The notes beneath the pieces were generated by a model. That model was given only the letters and a program-made list of their open reading frames with translations, was not told the origin of the DNA and searched no databases. From the NCBI RefSeq assembly GCF_000185905.1, contig NC_014918.1:186001-250000 (forward strand): 64,000 nt of DNA, read 5' to 3'. A program made the translations under genes and the position numbers. The stretch is from Mesorhizobium ciceri biovar biserrulae WSM1271 (GTDB lineage Bacteria > Pseudomonadota > Alphaproteobacteria > Rhizobiales > Rhizobiaceae). Numbering within the stretch: position 1 is the stretch's first letter; each line of letters starts with the position of its first letter. Shown one piece after another: positions 8,976 to 17,292 of this stretch.

Positions 8976-9805
8976 TGGCGATGGCGACCGGTTCCTTCGT
9001 TCACGGCGATGTGGCGCTCAACTATCGTGTCGACGGGAACGGGCCACAGAAGCTGGTCTGCATCCATGGCGTCGGCTCCTATCTGGAAGCGTGGAGCGGC
9101 GTCGTCGCTCGCCTGCCGGATCAGTTCACCGTGCTCACATTTGATCTACGTGGCCATGGCGGGTCGGCGCGCATCAAGGGACGCTACGAAATTGATGACT
9201 TCGTCGGCGATACGCTGGCGCTGGCCGATCATGCTGGCTTTGCGCGCTTTCATCTTGCCGGCTTCTCGCTGGGCGGCCTTATAGCCCAGCGCCTGGCACT
9301 GACCCATCCCGATCGGCTTCAAAAGCTGGTGCTGCTGGCGACCGTCGCCGGGCGCTTGCCGGAAGAACGGCAGGCGGTTCTGCGTCGTCTCGCCGCTTTG
9401 ACCGCCAGCCAGCCGAGTGCGCACCATGCCGCGTCGCTCTCGCGGTGGCTGACCGAGGAGTTTCAGGAGCGCAACCCGGATGTGATCGCCGAGCTGCATC
9501 GGCGCGACGCCGAGAACGATCCTGCGTGCTACGCCGCCGCTTACCGGGTTCTGGCCGAGACAGATTTCGGCGGCATCCTCGACCAGATCAGGTCGTCGAC
9601 ACTGATCGTGACGGGGGAGGACGACCAGGGATCCAACCCGCGCATGGCGCGTCATATGCACGAGCAGATCCGCGGCTCGCGGCTCGAGATCCTGCCGGGG
9701 TTGCGGCATTCGATCCTGATCGAAGCGCCCGGGCCGGTCGCTGGCCTGATTGCGGATTTCCTGAATGACCACTCACGACGGGCAGGGGCGACCAGCCATG
9801 GATAG
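8975..9805 (+). CDS. alpha/beta fold hydrolase (cluster 1)
   Basis: 276 residues; a second ATG two codons in is equally possible. VCIHGVGSYLEAW is the oxyanion region, FDLRGHGGS follows, LAGFSLGGLIAQRLALTHP carries the nucleophile Ser, EDDQGSNP supplies the acid and LRHSILIEAP the His. The plan resembles RutD or 3-oxoadipate enol-lactonase, so hydrolysis of a lactone, ester or carbamate intermediate is plausible. It overlaps the following gene by 8 bases. In cluster 2 the equivalent domain is fused to the flavin reductase. Confidence 0.88.
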   Translation: MAMATGSFVHGDVALNYRVDGNGPQKLVCIHGVGSYLEAWSGVVARLPDQFTVLTFDLRGHGGSARIKGRYEIDDFVGDTLALADHAGFARFHLAGFSLGGLIAQRLALTHPDRLQKLVLLATVAGRLPEERQAVLRRLAALTASQPSAHHAASLSRWLTEEFQERNPDVIAELHRRDAENDPACYAAAYRVLAETDFGGILDQIRSSTLIVTGEDDQGSNPRMARHMHEQIRGSRLEILPGLRHSILIEAPGPVAGLIADFLNDHSRRAGATSHG

Positions 9806-10184
9806 AAAATTGCAGAAAGCCGGCGAGGCAGTCCGCCGCAAAGTACTGGGCGACGACTATGTCGACCGCGCAATCGGCAATGCCGACGACTTCTCCAGGC
9901 CCCTCCAGGACATGCTCAACGAGTATTGCTGGGGCACATGCTGGACTGACGCCGCGCTCGATCTCAAGCAGCGCAGCCTGCTCAATCTCGGCATGCTTGC
10001 GGCACTGGGGCGCATGCATGAATTCGGCGTGCATTTTCGAGGTGCGATGCGCAACGGGCTTGGCGACGACGAGCTGCGGGCGGCCCTGATCCAGATCGCG
10101 GTCTATTGCGGCGTTCCGGCAGGTGTCGAGGCCTTCCGTGTCGCGCGTGCGGTGCGCGACGAAGCAAAGGCCGACACGCCATGA
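9798..10184 (+). CDS. carboxymuconolactone decarboxylase family protein
   Basis: 128 residues from the ATG inside the end of the hydrolase gene. All-helical CMD/AhpD fold: the EYCWGTCW segment, LNLGMLAALGRMHEFGVHFRGAMRNG and a C-terminal IQIAVYCGVPAGVEAFRVAR match gamma-carboxymuconolactone decarboxylase (PcaC-like) proteins. In cluster 1 it follows the hydrolase directly, as a decarboxylase would in an aromatic-type lower pathway. There is no counterpart in cluster 2, so it handles a step specific to the first substrate or has an accessory role. The true reaction is unproven. Confidence 0.85.
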   Translation: MDRKLQKAGEAVRRKVLGDDYVDRAIGNADDFSRPLQDMLNEYCWGTCWTDAALDLKQRSLLNLGMLAALGRMHEFGVHFRGAMRNGLGDDELRAALIQIAVYCGVPAGVEAFRVARAVRDEAKADTP

Positions 10185-10315
10185 CAAGCGTTTCGCGACC
10201 GTCGGCTTACCTTCGTTCCGAGCAATCGGCGCGGCAAACCTCCTCTGCCTCGCCGGAAGACGGCGACGGCAGTCTCATTTCTAAAATAGCAACAACAACA
10301 AGGGGAACGGTGCAC

Positions 10316-11149
10316 ATGAAAACATCTCTGAAATTGGCGACATTGGCGGCTTCGCTTGCCCTGACATTGACGACGCTTCCGGCTCAGGCCGGCGCGGTGC
10401 TGGACCGTGTCGTGGCGGCCGGAACTCTCAAGGTCGCAACTGACGCCAACTGGGCGCCGCAGTCCTTCCTCAATGCCAGCAACGAGCTGGACGGCTTCGA
10501 CATCGATGTCGCCAAGGAGATCGGCAAGCGCATCGGCGTCAAGGTCGAGTTCGTGACGCCGGGCTGGGACATCATCACCGCCGGCAACTGGGTCGGCCGC
10601 TGGGACATGCATGTCGGTTCGATGACGCCGACGAAGAAGCGCGCCGAGATCTTCGATTTTCCCGCTGTCTACTACTACACGCCAGCAGCGGTTGCGGTTC
10701 ACAAGGACAGCAAGGCCAAATCGTTGAGCGATCTAAATGGCAAGGTTGTCGGCGCGACGACGACATCGACCTTCGAAGCCTATGCCAAGAAGGATCTGAC
10801 GCTCGACGCGGCCGGTGCGCCGCCATTCGAATACAAGCTCAACCCGAAGGAAGTGCACTCCTACGAGAACTCCACCACCGCTTTCGACGATCTGCGGGTC
10901 GGTGACGGCGTTCGGCTCGATGCCGTCGTCTCGTCGCAGCCCAGCATCGTCGATGCCGTGAAAGCCGGTTATCCGATCAGGCAGATCGGCGATCCGGTGT
11001 TTTATGAGCCCCTGGCTGTCGCAATCGAACACGGTGACCCGGAATTCTCGGCCAGAATCGCCGATGCCGTGAAGGCCATGAAAGGCGACGGCACGCTGAG
11101 CACGCTCTCCAGGAAATGGTACGGGGTCGACTACTCGGTCGTAAAGTAG
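10316..11149 (+). CDS. ABC transporter substrate-binding protein, polar amino acid type
   Basis: 277 residues from the ATG at 10316; the upstream extension in the same frame is not protein-like. The signal peptide MKTSLKLATLAASLALTLTT ends at AQA (cleavage ~24/25). The mature part begins VLDRVVAAGTLKVATDANWAPQSF and has the SBP_bac_3 pattern GFDIDVAKEIGKRIGVKVEFV. It is periplasmic and delivers its ligand to the permease and ATPase encoded next. The family usually binds amino acids, opines or small charged carboxylates, which hints at the chemistry of the cluster 1 substrate. Confidence 0.92.
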   Translation: MKTSLKLATLAASLALTLTTLPAQAGAVLDRVVAAGTLKVATDANWAPQSFLNASNELDGFDIDVAKEIGKRIGVKVEFVTPGWDIITAGNWVGRWDMHVGSMTPTKKRAEIFDFPAVYYYTPAAVAVHKDSKAKSLSDLNGKVVGATTTSTFEAYAKKDLTLDAAGAPPFEYKLNPKEVHSYENSTTAFDDLRVGDGVRLDAVVSSQPSIVDAVKAGYPIRQIGDPVFYEPLAVAIEHGDPEFSARIADAVKAMKGDGTLSTLSRKWYGVDYSVVK

Positions 11150-11208
11150 TTCCGACGTTCGCTGGCGGCTCGCCTGTGCGGGCCGCCGACCATTCGAAGG
11201 GACAGGCT

Positions 11209-12183
11209 ATGCTCTACCCCGATACCGTCGAAGCTGAAGTCCTCGTGCACAAGCCGTGGTTTGTGGCGACGATGTTCGGCGTCGTCTTTGCGATCTTCCT
11301 CGCCTTCAACCTGACGTCGACGAGCTTCGGCGAATTGATGCGCCCGGTCATCGGCGAACCGTCGCAGAGCGGCCTCTATGGTCGGTTTGCCATCGCCTTC
11401 GTGATCGCGCTTCTGTTCGTCCTCAATGTCGTCCTGATCGGCTTCGCCTCGCTGCGTGTCCAGATCGCCATCGTCTGGTTCGAACTGCTGCTGCTCTTCC
11501 TGGCCTTCTTCGCGACCTTTCATCTCAGCCTGCCCTTCATCCGGGAAAAGCTGCCATTCCTGATTTCCCAGGGCGTGGTGACCACGCTCTACGTCTCGGC
11601 CATCTCCATCATCATCGCCTCCCTGATCGCCATACTGGGTGCCGTAGCCAAGCTCTCCACCAACGGCTTCGCCTACGCCATCGCAAGCTTCTACACTTCG
11701 TTCTTTCGCGGCCTGCCGCTCCTGATGCAGGTCTATCTGATCTATCTCGGCCTGCCGCAACTGGGCTTCGTGGTCGGTGCGGTTCCCGCCGGCATCCTGG
11801 CGCTCTCGCTGTGCTACGGCGCCTACATGACCGAAATTTTCCGATCGGGAATCCAGAGCATCGACCGTGGTCAATGGGAAGCATCGCGCTCGATGGGTTT
11901 TGGCTTTTCGCTGACCATGCGCCGGATCATACTCCCGCAGGCGCTTCCGGTCATCATTCCGCCGACCGGCAACCAGTTCATTTCCATGCTCAAGGACAGT
12001 TCGCTGGTCTCGGTCATCGGCGTCTGGGAACTGATGTTCCTTGCCCGCACGCTGGGCCAGAAGACCTTCCAGCACATGGAAATGCTGATTTCGGCATCTC
12101 TCATCTACTGGATGCTGTCGATCTGCCTCGAGCTGATCCAGTCCCGCATCGAACGGCACTATGCCCGGAGCAAGGTGCGATGA
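11209..12183 (+). CDS. ABC transporter permease, polar amino acid type
   Basis: 324 residues from the ATG at 11209, with AAGGGA as ribosome site. Several hydrophobic spans (~20-40, ~60-82, ~90-110) precede the HisM-like core. The EAA signature for ATPase contact is [20 protein letters not shown], followed by [17 protein letters not shown]. The extra N-terminal membrane segments make it longer than a minimal HisM (about 230 residues). Its stop overlaps the ATPase ATG (ATGA). It is the only permease gene here, so it would act as a homodimer. Confidence 0.92.
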   Translation: MLYPDTVEAEVLVHKPWFVATMFGVVFAIFLAFNLTSTSFGELMRPVIGEPSQSGLYGRFAIAFVIALLFVLNVVLIGFASLRVQIAIVWFELLLLFLAFFATFHLSLPFIREKLPFLISQGVVTTLYVSAISIIIASLIAILGAVAKLSTNGFAYAIASFYTSFFRGLPLLMQVYLIYLGLPQLGFVVGAVPAGILALSLCYGAYMTEIFRSGIQSIDRGQWEASRSMGFGFSLTMRRIILPQALPVIIPPTGNQFISMLKDSSLVSVIGVWELMFLARTLGQKTFQHMEMLISASLIYWMLSICLELIQSRIERHYARSKVR

Positions 12184-12923
12184 GCGCTGAAACCATCATT
12201 GAAGCCAGAGCCGTCTCCAAATGGTACGGCCAGTTCCATGCCCTGAAGGACATCAATCTGACGGTCCACAAAGGCGAACGCATCGTCATCTGTGGTCCGT
12301 CCGGCTCCGGAAAGTCGACACTGATCCGCTGCTTCAATCGCCTTGAATCGCACCAGGAGGGCGACATCGCCGTCAACGGCATCCATCTTCACCCAAAGAT
12401 GAAGAACGTCGCCGACGTGCGCAGCAATGTCGGCATGGTGTTCCAGCACTTCAACCTGTTTCCGCATCTGACCGTGCTGATGAACTGCATGGCCGGGCCG
12501 ATGTGGGTCAAGGGCGTTTCCGCCGCCGAGGCACGCAAGACCGCGCTGCAGTTCCTGGAGCGCGTGCGCATTCCCGAACAGGCGAACAAATTCCCGGTCC
12601 AGCTGTCGGGCGGCCAGCAGCAGCGCGTCGCCATTGCGCGAAGCCTGTGCATGGAGCCGGCGGTAATGCTGTTCGATGAGCCGACATCGGCACTCGATCC
12701 GGAAATGGTGTCGGAAGTGCTCGATACGATGACCGGGCTAGCGCGCGACGGCATGACTATGGTTTGCGTCACTCATGAAATGGGCTTTGCACGGGCGGTG
12801 GCCGACCGCGTCATCTTGATGGATGCCGGCCAGATAGTCGAGGAAGGCAAGCCGGACAGCTTCTTCGGCAATCCTCAGCACGATCGCACCAAGCTGTTTC
12901 TCAGCCAGATACTGAAGCACTGA
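12180..12923 (+). CDS. ABC transporter ATP-binding protein, polar amino acid type
   Basis: 247 residues. Walker [11 protein letters not shown]-loop [10 protein letters not shown], signature [15 protein letters not shown], Walker [15 protein letters not shown] and the H-loop VTHEM are all intact. It is the last gene of the cluster 1 operon, overlapping the permease stop. It belongs to the GlnQ/HisP subfamily, as expected from its partner proteins. Confidence 0.95.
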   Translation: MSAETIIEARAVSKWYGQFHALKDINLTVHKGERIVICGPSGSGKSTLIRCFNRLESHQEGDIAVNGIHLHPKMKNVADVRSNVGMVFQHFNLFPHLTVLMNCMAGPMWVKGVSAAEARKTALQFLERVRIPEQANKFPVQLSGGQQQRVAIARSLCMEPAVMLFDEPTSALDPEMVSEVLDTMTGLARDGMTMVCVTHEMGFARAVADRVILMDAGQIVEEGKPDSFFGNPQHDRTKLFLSQILKH

Positions 12924-13234
12924 TACAGACATTTTGCCGTAGCCAATGGCGGTAAGGGTAGTGGGTCAGTTATTCAGCGATAACGCGGACGGTCTCCGCT
13001 ATGGTGGAACGCAAGTCTTCCACCCGTGCCGTCGCTCGCATCTGGAAGCGTCGGGCGCTTTCAACAGCAAGATGGTTAGGCTCCCACTTGCTGATCGGGA
13101 TAAGGCTCGTTGCGGATTAGCTCGAACGTCGCTTTTACCACAAACAGCGGCGCGCTTGTACCGTCATGAACCTGCAATGCGACTTGGCGGAACGTGCCGT
13201 TCGGCATCTGGTCCTTGGCTATCGCGGCACGGCG
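12924..13234. other. 311-bp intergenic stretch between convergent genes
   Basis: It lies between the end of the cluster 1 ATPase gene and the end of the minus-strand SRPBCC gene. Open frames here are short and not recognisable as proteins. I see no clear terminator or repeat. Confidence 0.3.
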
Positions 13235-13723
13235 TCAGGGCGCCCGACCGGTGAAAAGATCGTGGAACCGCTGCAGGTACAGCGGCCAGCCTTGATCGCT
13301 ATCGACCCCACCGCGCACGCTCTCCCAGCCTTCGCCGTGGCGCTCGAAATTCCTGTGCTCGATCTCAACCCTGGTCCGGTTCTCCGTCTCCGCCGTGAAC
13401 CGGACTTCCCATTCGCTGGTCTTGTTCAGGTCGGTCTCAATCTGCCACCGCGGGTTGATATCCCAACTCAGAACCAGCCGGCTCGGCGGATCGTAAGTCA
13501 ATACACGAGCCCAGCGACACTCGCTGCCGTCGACGCCGCGATCGTAAACGTGCCCCCCAACCCAGGCTTCAAAGATCGTCTCAGCAATGGGCACTTTGAG
13601 AAGATTGTGCTCGCGAGGTTTGAACCTGCCGAAATCCTCGGTGAAGACCTTGAAGGCACGCGCCATAGATGCCTCGACGACGACGGAGTGCCTTACAGGC
13701 TCGGTAGCAGGATGCTTGCTCAT
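13235..13723 (-). CDS. SRPBCC (AHSA1-like) domain protein
   Basis: 162 residues from the ATG at 13723, which overlaps the ArsR stop (ATGA). The pattern VRHSVVVEASMARAFKVFTEDF at the start, FEAWVGGHVYDRG in the middle and RVLTYDPPSRLVLSWDINP is that of activator-of-Hsp90-ATPase-like START-fold proteins, which bind small hydrophobic ligands. Pairs of an ArsR repressor and an AHSA1-like protein are very common in rhizobia. The ligand is unknown. Expression is probably set by the palindrome at 14019-14048. Confidence 0.88.
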   Translation of the reverse strand: MSKHPATEPVRHSVVVEASMARAFKVFTEDFGRFKPREHNLLKVPIAETIFEAWVGGHVYDRGVDGSECRWARVLTYDPPSRLVLSWDINPRWQIETDLNKTSEWEVRFTAETENRTRVEIEHRNFERHGEGWESVRGGVDSDQGWPLYLQRFHDLFTGRAP

Positions 13724-14037
13724 ACCTGGTCCTTCTTTGGAGGCTCGACGGCTAGTTTGTAGCCCGCCAGGGTCTTGCTCCAGAACTGATCGACTTCCGC
13801 GCGCAGACTTGCCAGGCCGCCGGGATCGATACGATATATGCTTTCCTTGCCCGAGCGCGTGTCGGCAACAAGCCCGGCCTCCTTGAGTACCTTCAGGTGC
13901 TGAGAAACCGCTGGTCTGGTTACAGGCAGCGCACGAGCAAGTCCGCTGACCGAACAAGGCTGTTCGAGCAACAGTTCGAAGATCGTTCGTCTCGTCGAAT
14001 CTCCGAGCGCAGTCCAGTAGTTCGCGTTAGTGGCCAC
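13720..14037 (-). CDS. ArsR family repressor, GTG start, probably leaderless
   Basis: 105 residues from a GTG at 14037. A winged helix-turn-helix spans ~10-85 (ALGDSTRRTIFELLL, SVSGLARALPVTRPAVSQHLKVLKEAGLV); metal-binding Cys pairs are absent, as in the AHSA1-linked ArsR group. A TTG 12 codons upstream is in frame, but it is the first half of a good -35 box (TTGACA, 14073-14068), with 17 bases to TAAGTT at 14050-14045. Transcription would then start at or next to the GTG. The start lies within a 30-base perfect palindrome, the likely autoregulatory operator. Confidence 0.82.
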   Translation of the reverse strand: MATNANYWTALGDSTRRTIFELLLEQPCSVSGLARALPVTRPAVSQHLKVLKEAGLVADTRSGKESIYRIDPGGLASLRAEVDQFWSKTLAGYKLAVEPPKKDQV

Positions 14038-14048
14038 TAACGCGAACT
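14019..14048. promoter_or_regulatory. 30-bp perfect palindrome, ArsR operator over -10 box and start codon
   Basis: AGTTCGCGTTAGTGG followed directly by its exact reverse complement. It covers the proposed -10 element (14045-14050) and the GTG start of the ArsR gene (14035-14037), so a bound dimer would block both polymerase and ribosome. Confidence 0.8.
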
Positions 14049-14073
14049 TAAATCGACGGGCCTTCCATGTCAA
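14045..14073 (-). promoter_or_regulatory. promoter of the ArsR-SRPBCC operon
   Basis: Minus-strand TTGACA (14073-14068), 17-base spacer, TAAGTT (14050-14045). The distance to the GTG at 14037 leaves essentially no 5' leader. Confidence 0.6.
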
Positions 14074-14237
14074 CCTTGGAGTAGTCGACGGGCGGCCCGT
14101 TGACTCTGATTAAGCCGCCTTGGCGGCCCCGTCTCGTCGCGCCTCCCGGGCGAGCCGCGGCGCATGCAAAAGCGCGAGCCGATGAGAGCGTTGCAGGACG
14201 ATCTTGCCAAGGACCCGGACAGCCGATGCCGAGGTCA

Positions 14238-15446
14238 TTACTGCAACCGGCTCCGATCCTGAGCCGATGGGAGGATCAGCGCGTCGCCGCCGGGAGAAGG
14301 TGAATTGACGGATGCATTCCCCTGTTGTCTCACCGCCTCTATCAACTCATGTGTTGCTTGAGCGACCTTGGCAACGGGCAATCGGTGCACGCAGTAGACG
14401 CCGCCCGGGTTGTTGGGTTTGCACAAATGGGGAGCAACACACTGGCAAGGCAATGGCGGCTCAACCGTGCGGTAAGGCACGCCAACTGGCCCCCAGACAT
14501 CTGGGGGAGTGAGCCCGTAGAGGCCCACAACTGGAGTTCCGACCGATGCGGCCAAGTGCATTGGGCCGCTCTCGTTTCCCAGGAAGATAAACGCGTCCGC
14601 AAGCAATGCTGTTAGTGTCTCAAGCGAGGCTTTGCCAACAACGCTTGCCAACGGGGAGACCGCCACATTCAGGATACGTTGCGCGATTGCGCTCTCGTCA
14701 GGTCCGCCAATCAGCAGTGACCGCAGGCCCGTCGTTTCATAAACCTCATCGATCACTGCGGCGAACCGTTCAGGTTGCCAGCACCGCCCTTCGAACCTTG
14801 CTCCGGCGTGCACCGCGACGAAAGCTTTTGCATTCAGATTGCTCTGAGCCAGAATCTGGGTCGAAGCGCCTCGTCCGATGGATGTGGGCTCAAGCCTCGG
14901 TGTCACTTCACTCGACGTTATCCCGAGCGCTCTCAGCGGCGAAAGATATCGGTACAGGTAATGCGCGCCTCCCTGGCCGAAGGTTTCAGCAAATATATTG
15001 GCAGGCTGACTTTCCCAAGATTTTAGAGGCACTTCGGGGGGATCGTATCCGACGCGCATTGGGGCGCCGATCAGCTTGTGTATTATCCTCGATGTCTTCG
15101 AGTCGGTCAGATCGATGGTGAGTTCGAATTTTCGGCGGCGGAGCTCAGCGACCAAGCTTGAATATTCCTTCAAGCGCCTGGTTAGGCTTCTACCACCACC
15201 TCGAGGGTCGAATCCGATGGCTATGTCTGCGATACCCTGGCTGACCACCAAGTCTCGCAGGCCAGGAGCGCAAAGCATGGCCATGATGGCGTGTGGGTAG
15301 GCGACGCGCAGATTTCGCATAAGCGCCGAGGTCAGAATGACGTCCCCGATGTACTTCGCCTGGATAACCAGAATGGATTTGACAGCCAGCCGATCAGCCA
15401 TCGAGATATTCAGCACGTCAAAACGATGGGGCAGGATGTTGGTCAT
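14238..15446 (-). CDS. glycosyltransferase family 9 (heptosyltransferase-like)
   Basis: About 402 residues from the ATG at 15446; another ATG at 15401 (MADRLAVKSILVIQAKYIGD) is nearly as good and no clear ribosome site decides. ILVIQAKYIGDVILTSALMRNLR is the GT9 N-terminal donor-domain opening. FVAVHAGARFEGRCWQPERFAAVIDEV and LGNESGPMHLAASVGTPVVGLYG are the C-terminal GT-B motifs of ADP-heptose transferases. Such enzymes extend LPS core or related envelope glycans on the cytoplasmic face. A Cys-rich stretch PCQCVAPHLCKP near the C-terminus is also seen in this family. It is on the same strand as the two sugar-transfer-type genes at 15628-17069. Confidence 0.88.
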   Translation of the reverse strand: MTNILPHRFDVLNISMADRLAVKSILVIQAKYIGDVILTSALMRNLRVAYPHAIMAMLCAPGLRDLVVSQGIADIAIGFDPRGGGRSLTRRLKEYSSLVAELRRRKFELTIDLTDSKTSRIIHKLIGAPMRVGYDPPEVPLKSWESQPANIFAETFGQGGAHYLYRYLSPLRALGITSSEVTPRLEPTSIGRGASTQILAQSNLNAKAFVAVHAGARFEGRCWQPERFAAVIDEVYETTGLRSLLIGGPDESAIAQRILNVAVSPLASVVGKASLETLTALLADAFIFLGNESGPMHLAASVGTPVVGLYGLTPPDVWGPVGVPYRTVEPPLPCQCVAPHLCKPNNPGGVYCVHRLPVAKVAQATHELIEAVRQQGNASVNSPSPGGDALILPSAQDRSRLQ

Positions 15447-15627
15447 TTGGCGCGCACAAACGTCCAAGAGAGCTCATGTGCCGCTTGTGGTGATCGATGG
15501 ATCGGCAGCCTTGGAACCTCCGACCCATGCACCTCTCGTTTGTTCCACAAACAAAAAGGCAATCCCACGCAGCGCTCGCTGCCTGGGAGGAGCGGAACCG
15601 GGGCCTGTCGGTCTGCGGATGCCGTGG

Positions 15628-16326
15628 TCATGGCGTCTGTCCCTGCCAAAGCGGCAATCCGCTTTCTCTGGCGAAGTCTCTATCTTCCGCGTAGATGGGC
15701 TCGCCTCTTCTCGCCACCCGCCGAAGCAAATCCGCATCTTCGTCGGCATGATATCGGAAGGCGTTTCGGCTATCGTATCCATGCCCGGCCTGAGACAGGG
15801 AAAACCCGCTGACCACAACCGGAGCGAAGCCGGCGAAACGCGCAAGCATGACAGCGAAAGCCCCCGTGGAGATGTTCCGGTGCCAGCCGCGGGATACGTG
15901 AAATTTGCCGCTAAGCCGCCAGACGATGTTGGCAAGCTGCCACCTGGTAAGCGCCTGCAAGGTGTCGTAACGATAATCGAAGGTGCGACAGCCGGCTTTC
16001 AGCTTGTCCTCCACGTCAGGCCAGATCGGGACGATCAGATGCTTTGCCTGCCGTCCTTTTAGCAAGTCACGCTTGTAGAAGTCCTGCTCACCTTGGCCAA
16101 CCAGAATGCCGCGACGCATCAGCGCCATATCAGGAGCGGCGAGGCCAAAGGTTTCCGCCAAAATCTGGGAAGCGTTGACGGTTACAAGCGCCCAACCGGC
16201 ATCATGTCCGTACGGGAGGCGAAAATTCGGCGCCGATCCCATGACCAAGACGGGACCCGTGAGCCTGGGCAAGCGGAGGATGGGCTTTGAGAGCACGGGC
16301 AAGAGATCCGAAAGCGGAGGTTTCAT
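15628..16326 (-). CDS. putative glycosyltransferase-like protein, function unknown
   Basis: 232 residues. It opens with VLVMGSAPNFRLP and LVTVNASQI, a Rossmann-type nucleotide-sugar pocket. It closes with STGAFAVMLARFAGFAPVVVSGFSLSQAGHGYD, reminiscent of the donor-site segment of sialyltransferase-like GT29/GT42 proteins. That assignment is by pattern only and could be wrong. Its ATG overlaps the stop of the neighbouring glycosyltransferase (ATGA), and the GT9 gene follows about 180 bases downstream. All three are therefore probably one surface-polysaccharide unit. Confidence 0.55.
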   Translation of the reverse strand: MKPPLSDLLPVLSKPILRLPRLTGPVLVMGSAPNFRLPYGHDAGWALVTVNASQILAETFGLAAPDMALMRRGILVGQGEQDFYKRDLLKGRQAKHLIVPIWPDVEDKLKAGCRTFDYRYDTLQALTRWQLANIVWRLSGKFHVSRGWHRNISTGAFAVMLARFAGFAPVVVSGFSLSQAGHGYDSRNAFRYHADEDADLLRRVARRGEPIYAEDRDFARESGLPLWQGQTP

Positions 16327-17069
16327 GCGGGGATCTGAACCGCATTTTCCTCAAACGCACGCAGAATGCTTTCTTCTCGGCTCCACAATTCGTCCCATTG
16401 TGTGGCGCCCGACCAACCGGCAAACCAGGGACCGCCGAGCGTGTAGTGCGCCAGCGACACCTCGGCGGGGTCGAGTTCGGAAGCCGACGCCCCTACGAGG
16501 TAGTTCCATGCCAGAGGCAACTCCCCGATCTCATGATCCTCGAGCCATTTGAAGGCGTGGAGGTCACGTCCGGGCCACGTATTAAGCATTTCGTTCGTCA
16601 GTCGTTTGTTGGCGGGATGGTCTAGATTCCACAAAACGACCGACGACCAGTTCTTGCGCCGATAGAACGTCTGCGTTTGTCCGTCCATCTTGACGGCTTC
16701 AGACTCGCGTTGCCGGTGCTTAACCGCCATGATCGCGTAGGAAGGATCGACCAGGTCGAGCAGCTTGACGGGATCCTGCAGAAAAAGAACGTCACAATCG
16801 CAGAACATGGCCCAGCCGCCTTGCCGCATAAACGGAACGGCAAAGCGCGATATGGCAAACTCGGTCGCCATCGGTGCCTCGGAGATCGGGCACCAGAGCC
16901 TACCGTCACGTACCTCCATCGGTCGCTTCATGATTCCTTGGGCTTCAAGGTCTTTGAGCACCAGTGGGTGGATCTGCAACGGCGTGCTTGTCCGGCGGAA
17001 GGCGCTCCATCGCGCCACCTCGAGGACTCGGGCTTCGCGTGGGTCGTACCCGATGTAGATTGGCATCAT
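16323..17069 (-). CDS. glycosyltransferase with DxD motif (GT8-like)
   Basis: 248 residues; two adjacent ATG codons mark the start. It begins MMPIYIGYDPREARVLEVA, typical of small GT-A transferases that use nucleotide sugars. Metal-binding DCD lies in WAMFCDCDVLFLQDP at ~91-105, and a conserved NWSSVVLWNLDHPAN follows. The C-terminal HYTLGGPWFAGW is also typical. The stop overlaps the start of the next gene. Upstream lies the degenerate sensor kinase, so its promoter must be in or near 17070-17290. Confidence 0.75.
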   Translation of the reverse strand: MMPIYIGYDPREARVLEVARWSAFRRTSTPLQIHPLVLKDLEAQGIMKRPMEVRDGRLWCPISEAPMATEFAISRFAVPFMRQGGWAMFCDCDVLFLQDPVKLLDLVDPSYAIMAVKHRQRESEAVKMDGQTQTFYRRKNWSSVVLWNLDHPANKRLTNEMLNTWPGRDLHAFKWLEDHEIGELPLAWNYLVGASASELDPAEVSLAHYTLGGPWFAGWSGATQWDELWSREESILRAFEENAVQIPA

Positions 17070-17292
17070 AGTGCAACTCTGCAGTTGGAAGTGAGTTTGC
17101 CCGCATTATGCAAGGTTGCGCGGCTGGCGGTAGACCCCAGGTAAATGGATCAACCCGCCGCGATGGCGATCGTGCAAGGCCAGAGCGCCACAGTCGGGAT
17201 ATTGTTGCAGTCAGGCCGGAGTCAAGCAACCGTGAGCGACGGTATTTCGTTTGGCTCGACGGAACATTGGCCGGGCCGGCGGCCCAAATAAA

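Noticed and set aside
11131..12159. 342-codon minus-strand frame, rich in Asp/Glu/Gln/Arg
   Set aside because: Shadow of the permease gene; composition is typical of antisense to a membrane protein.
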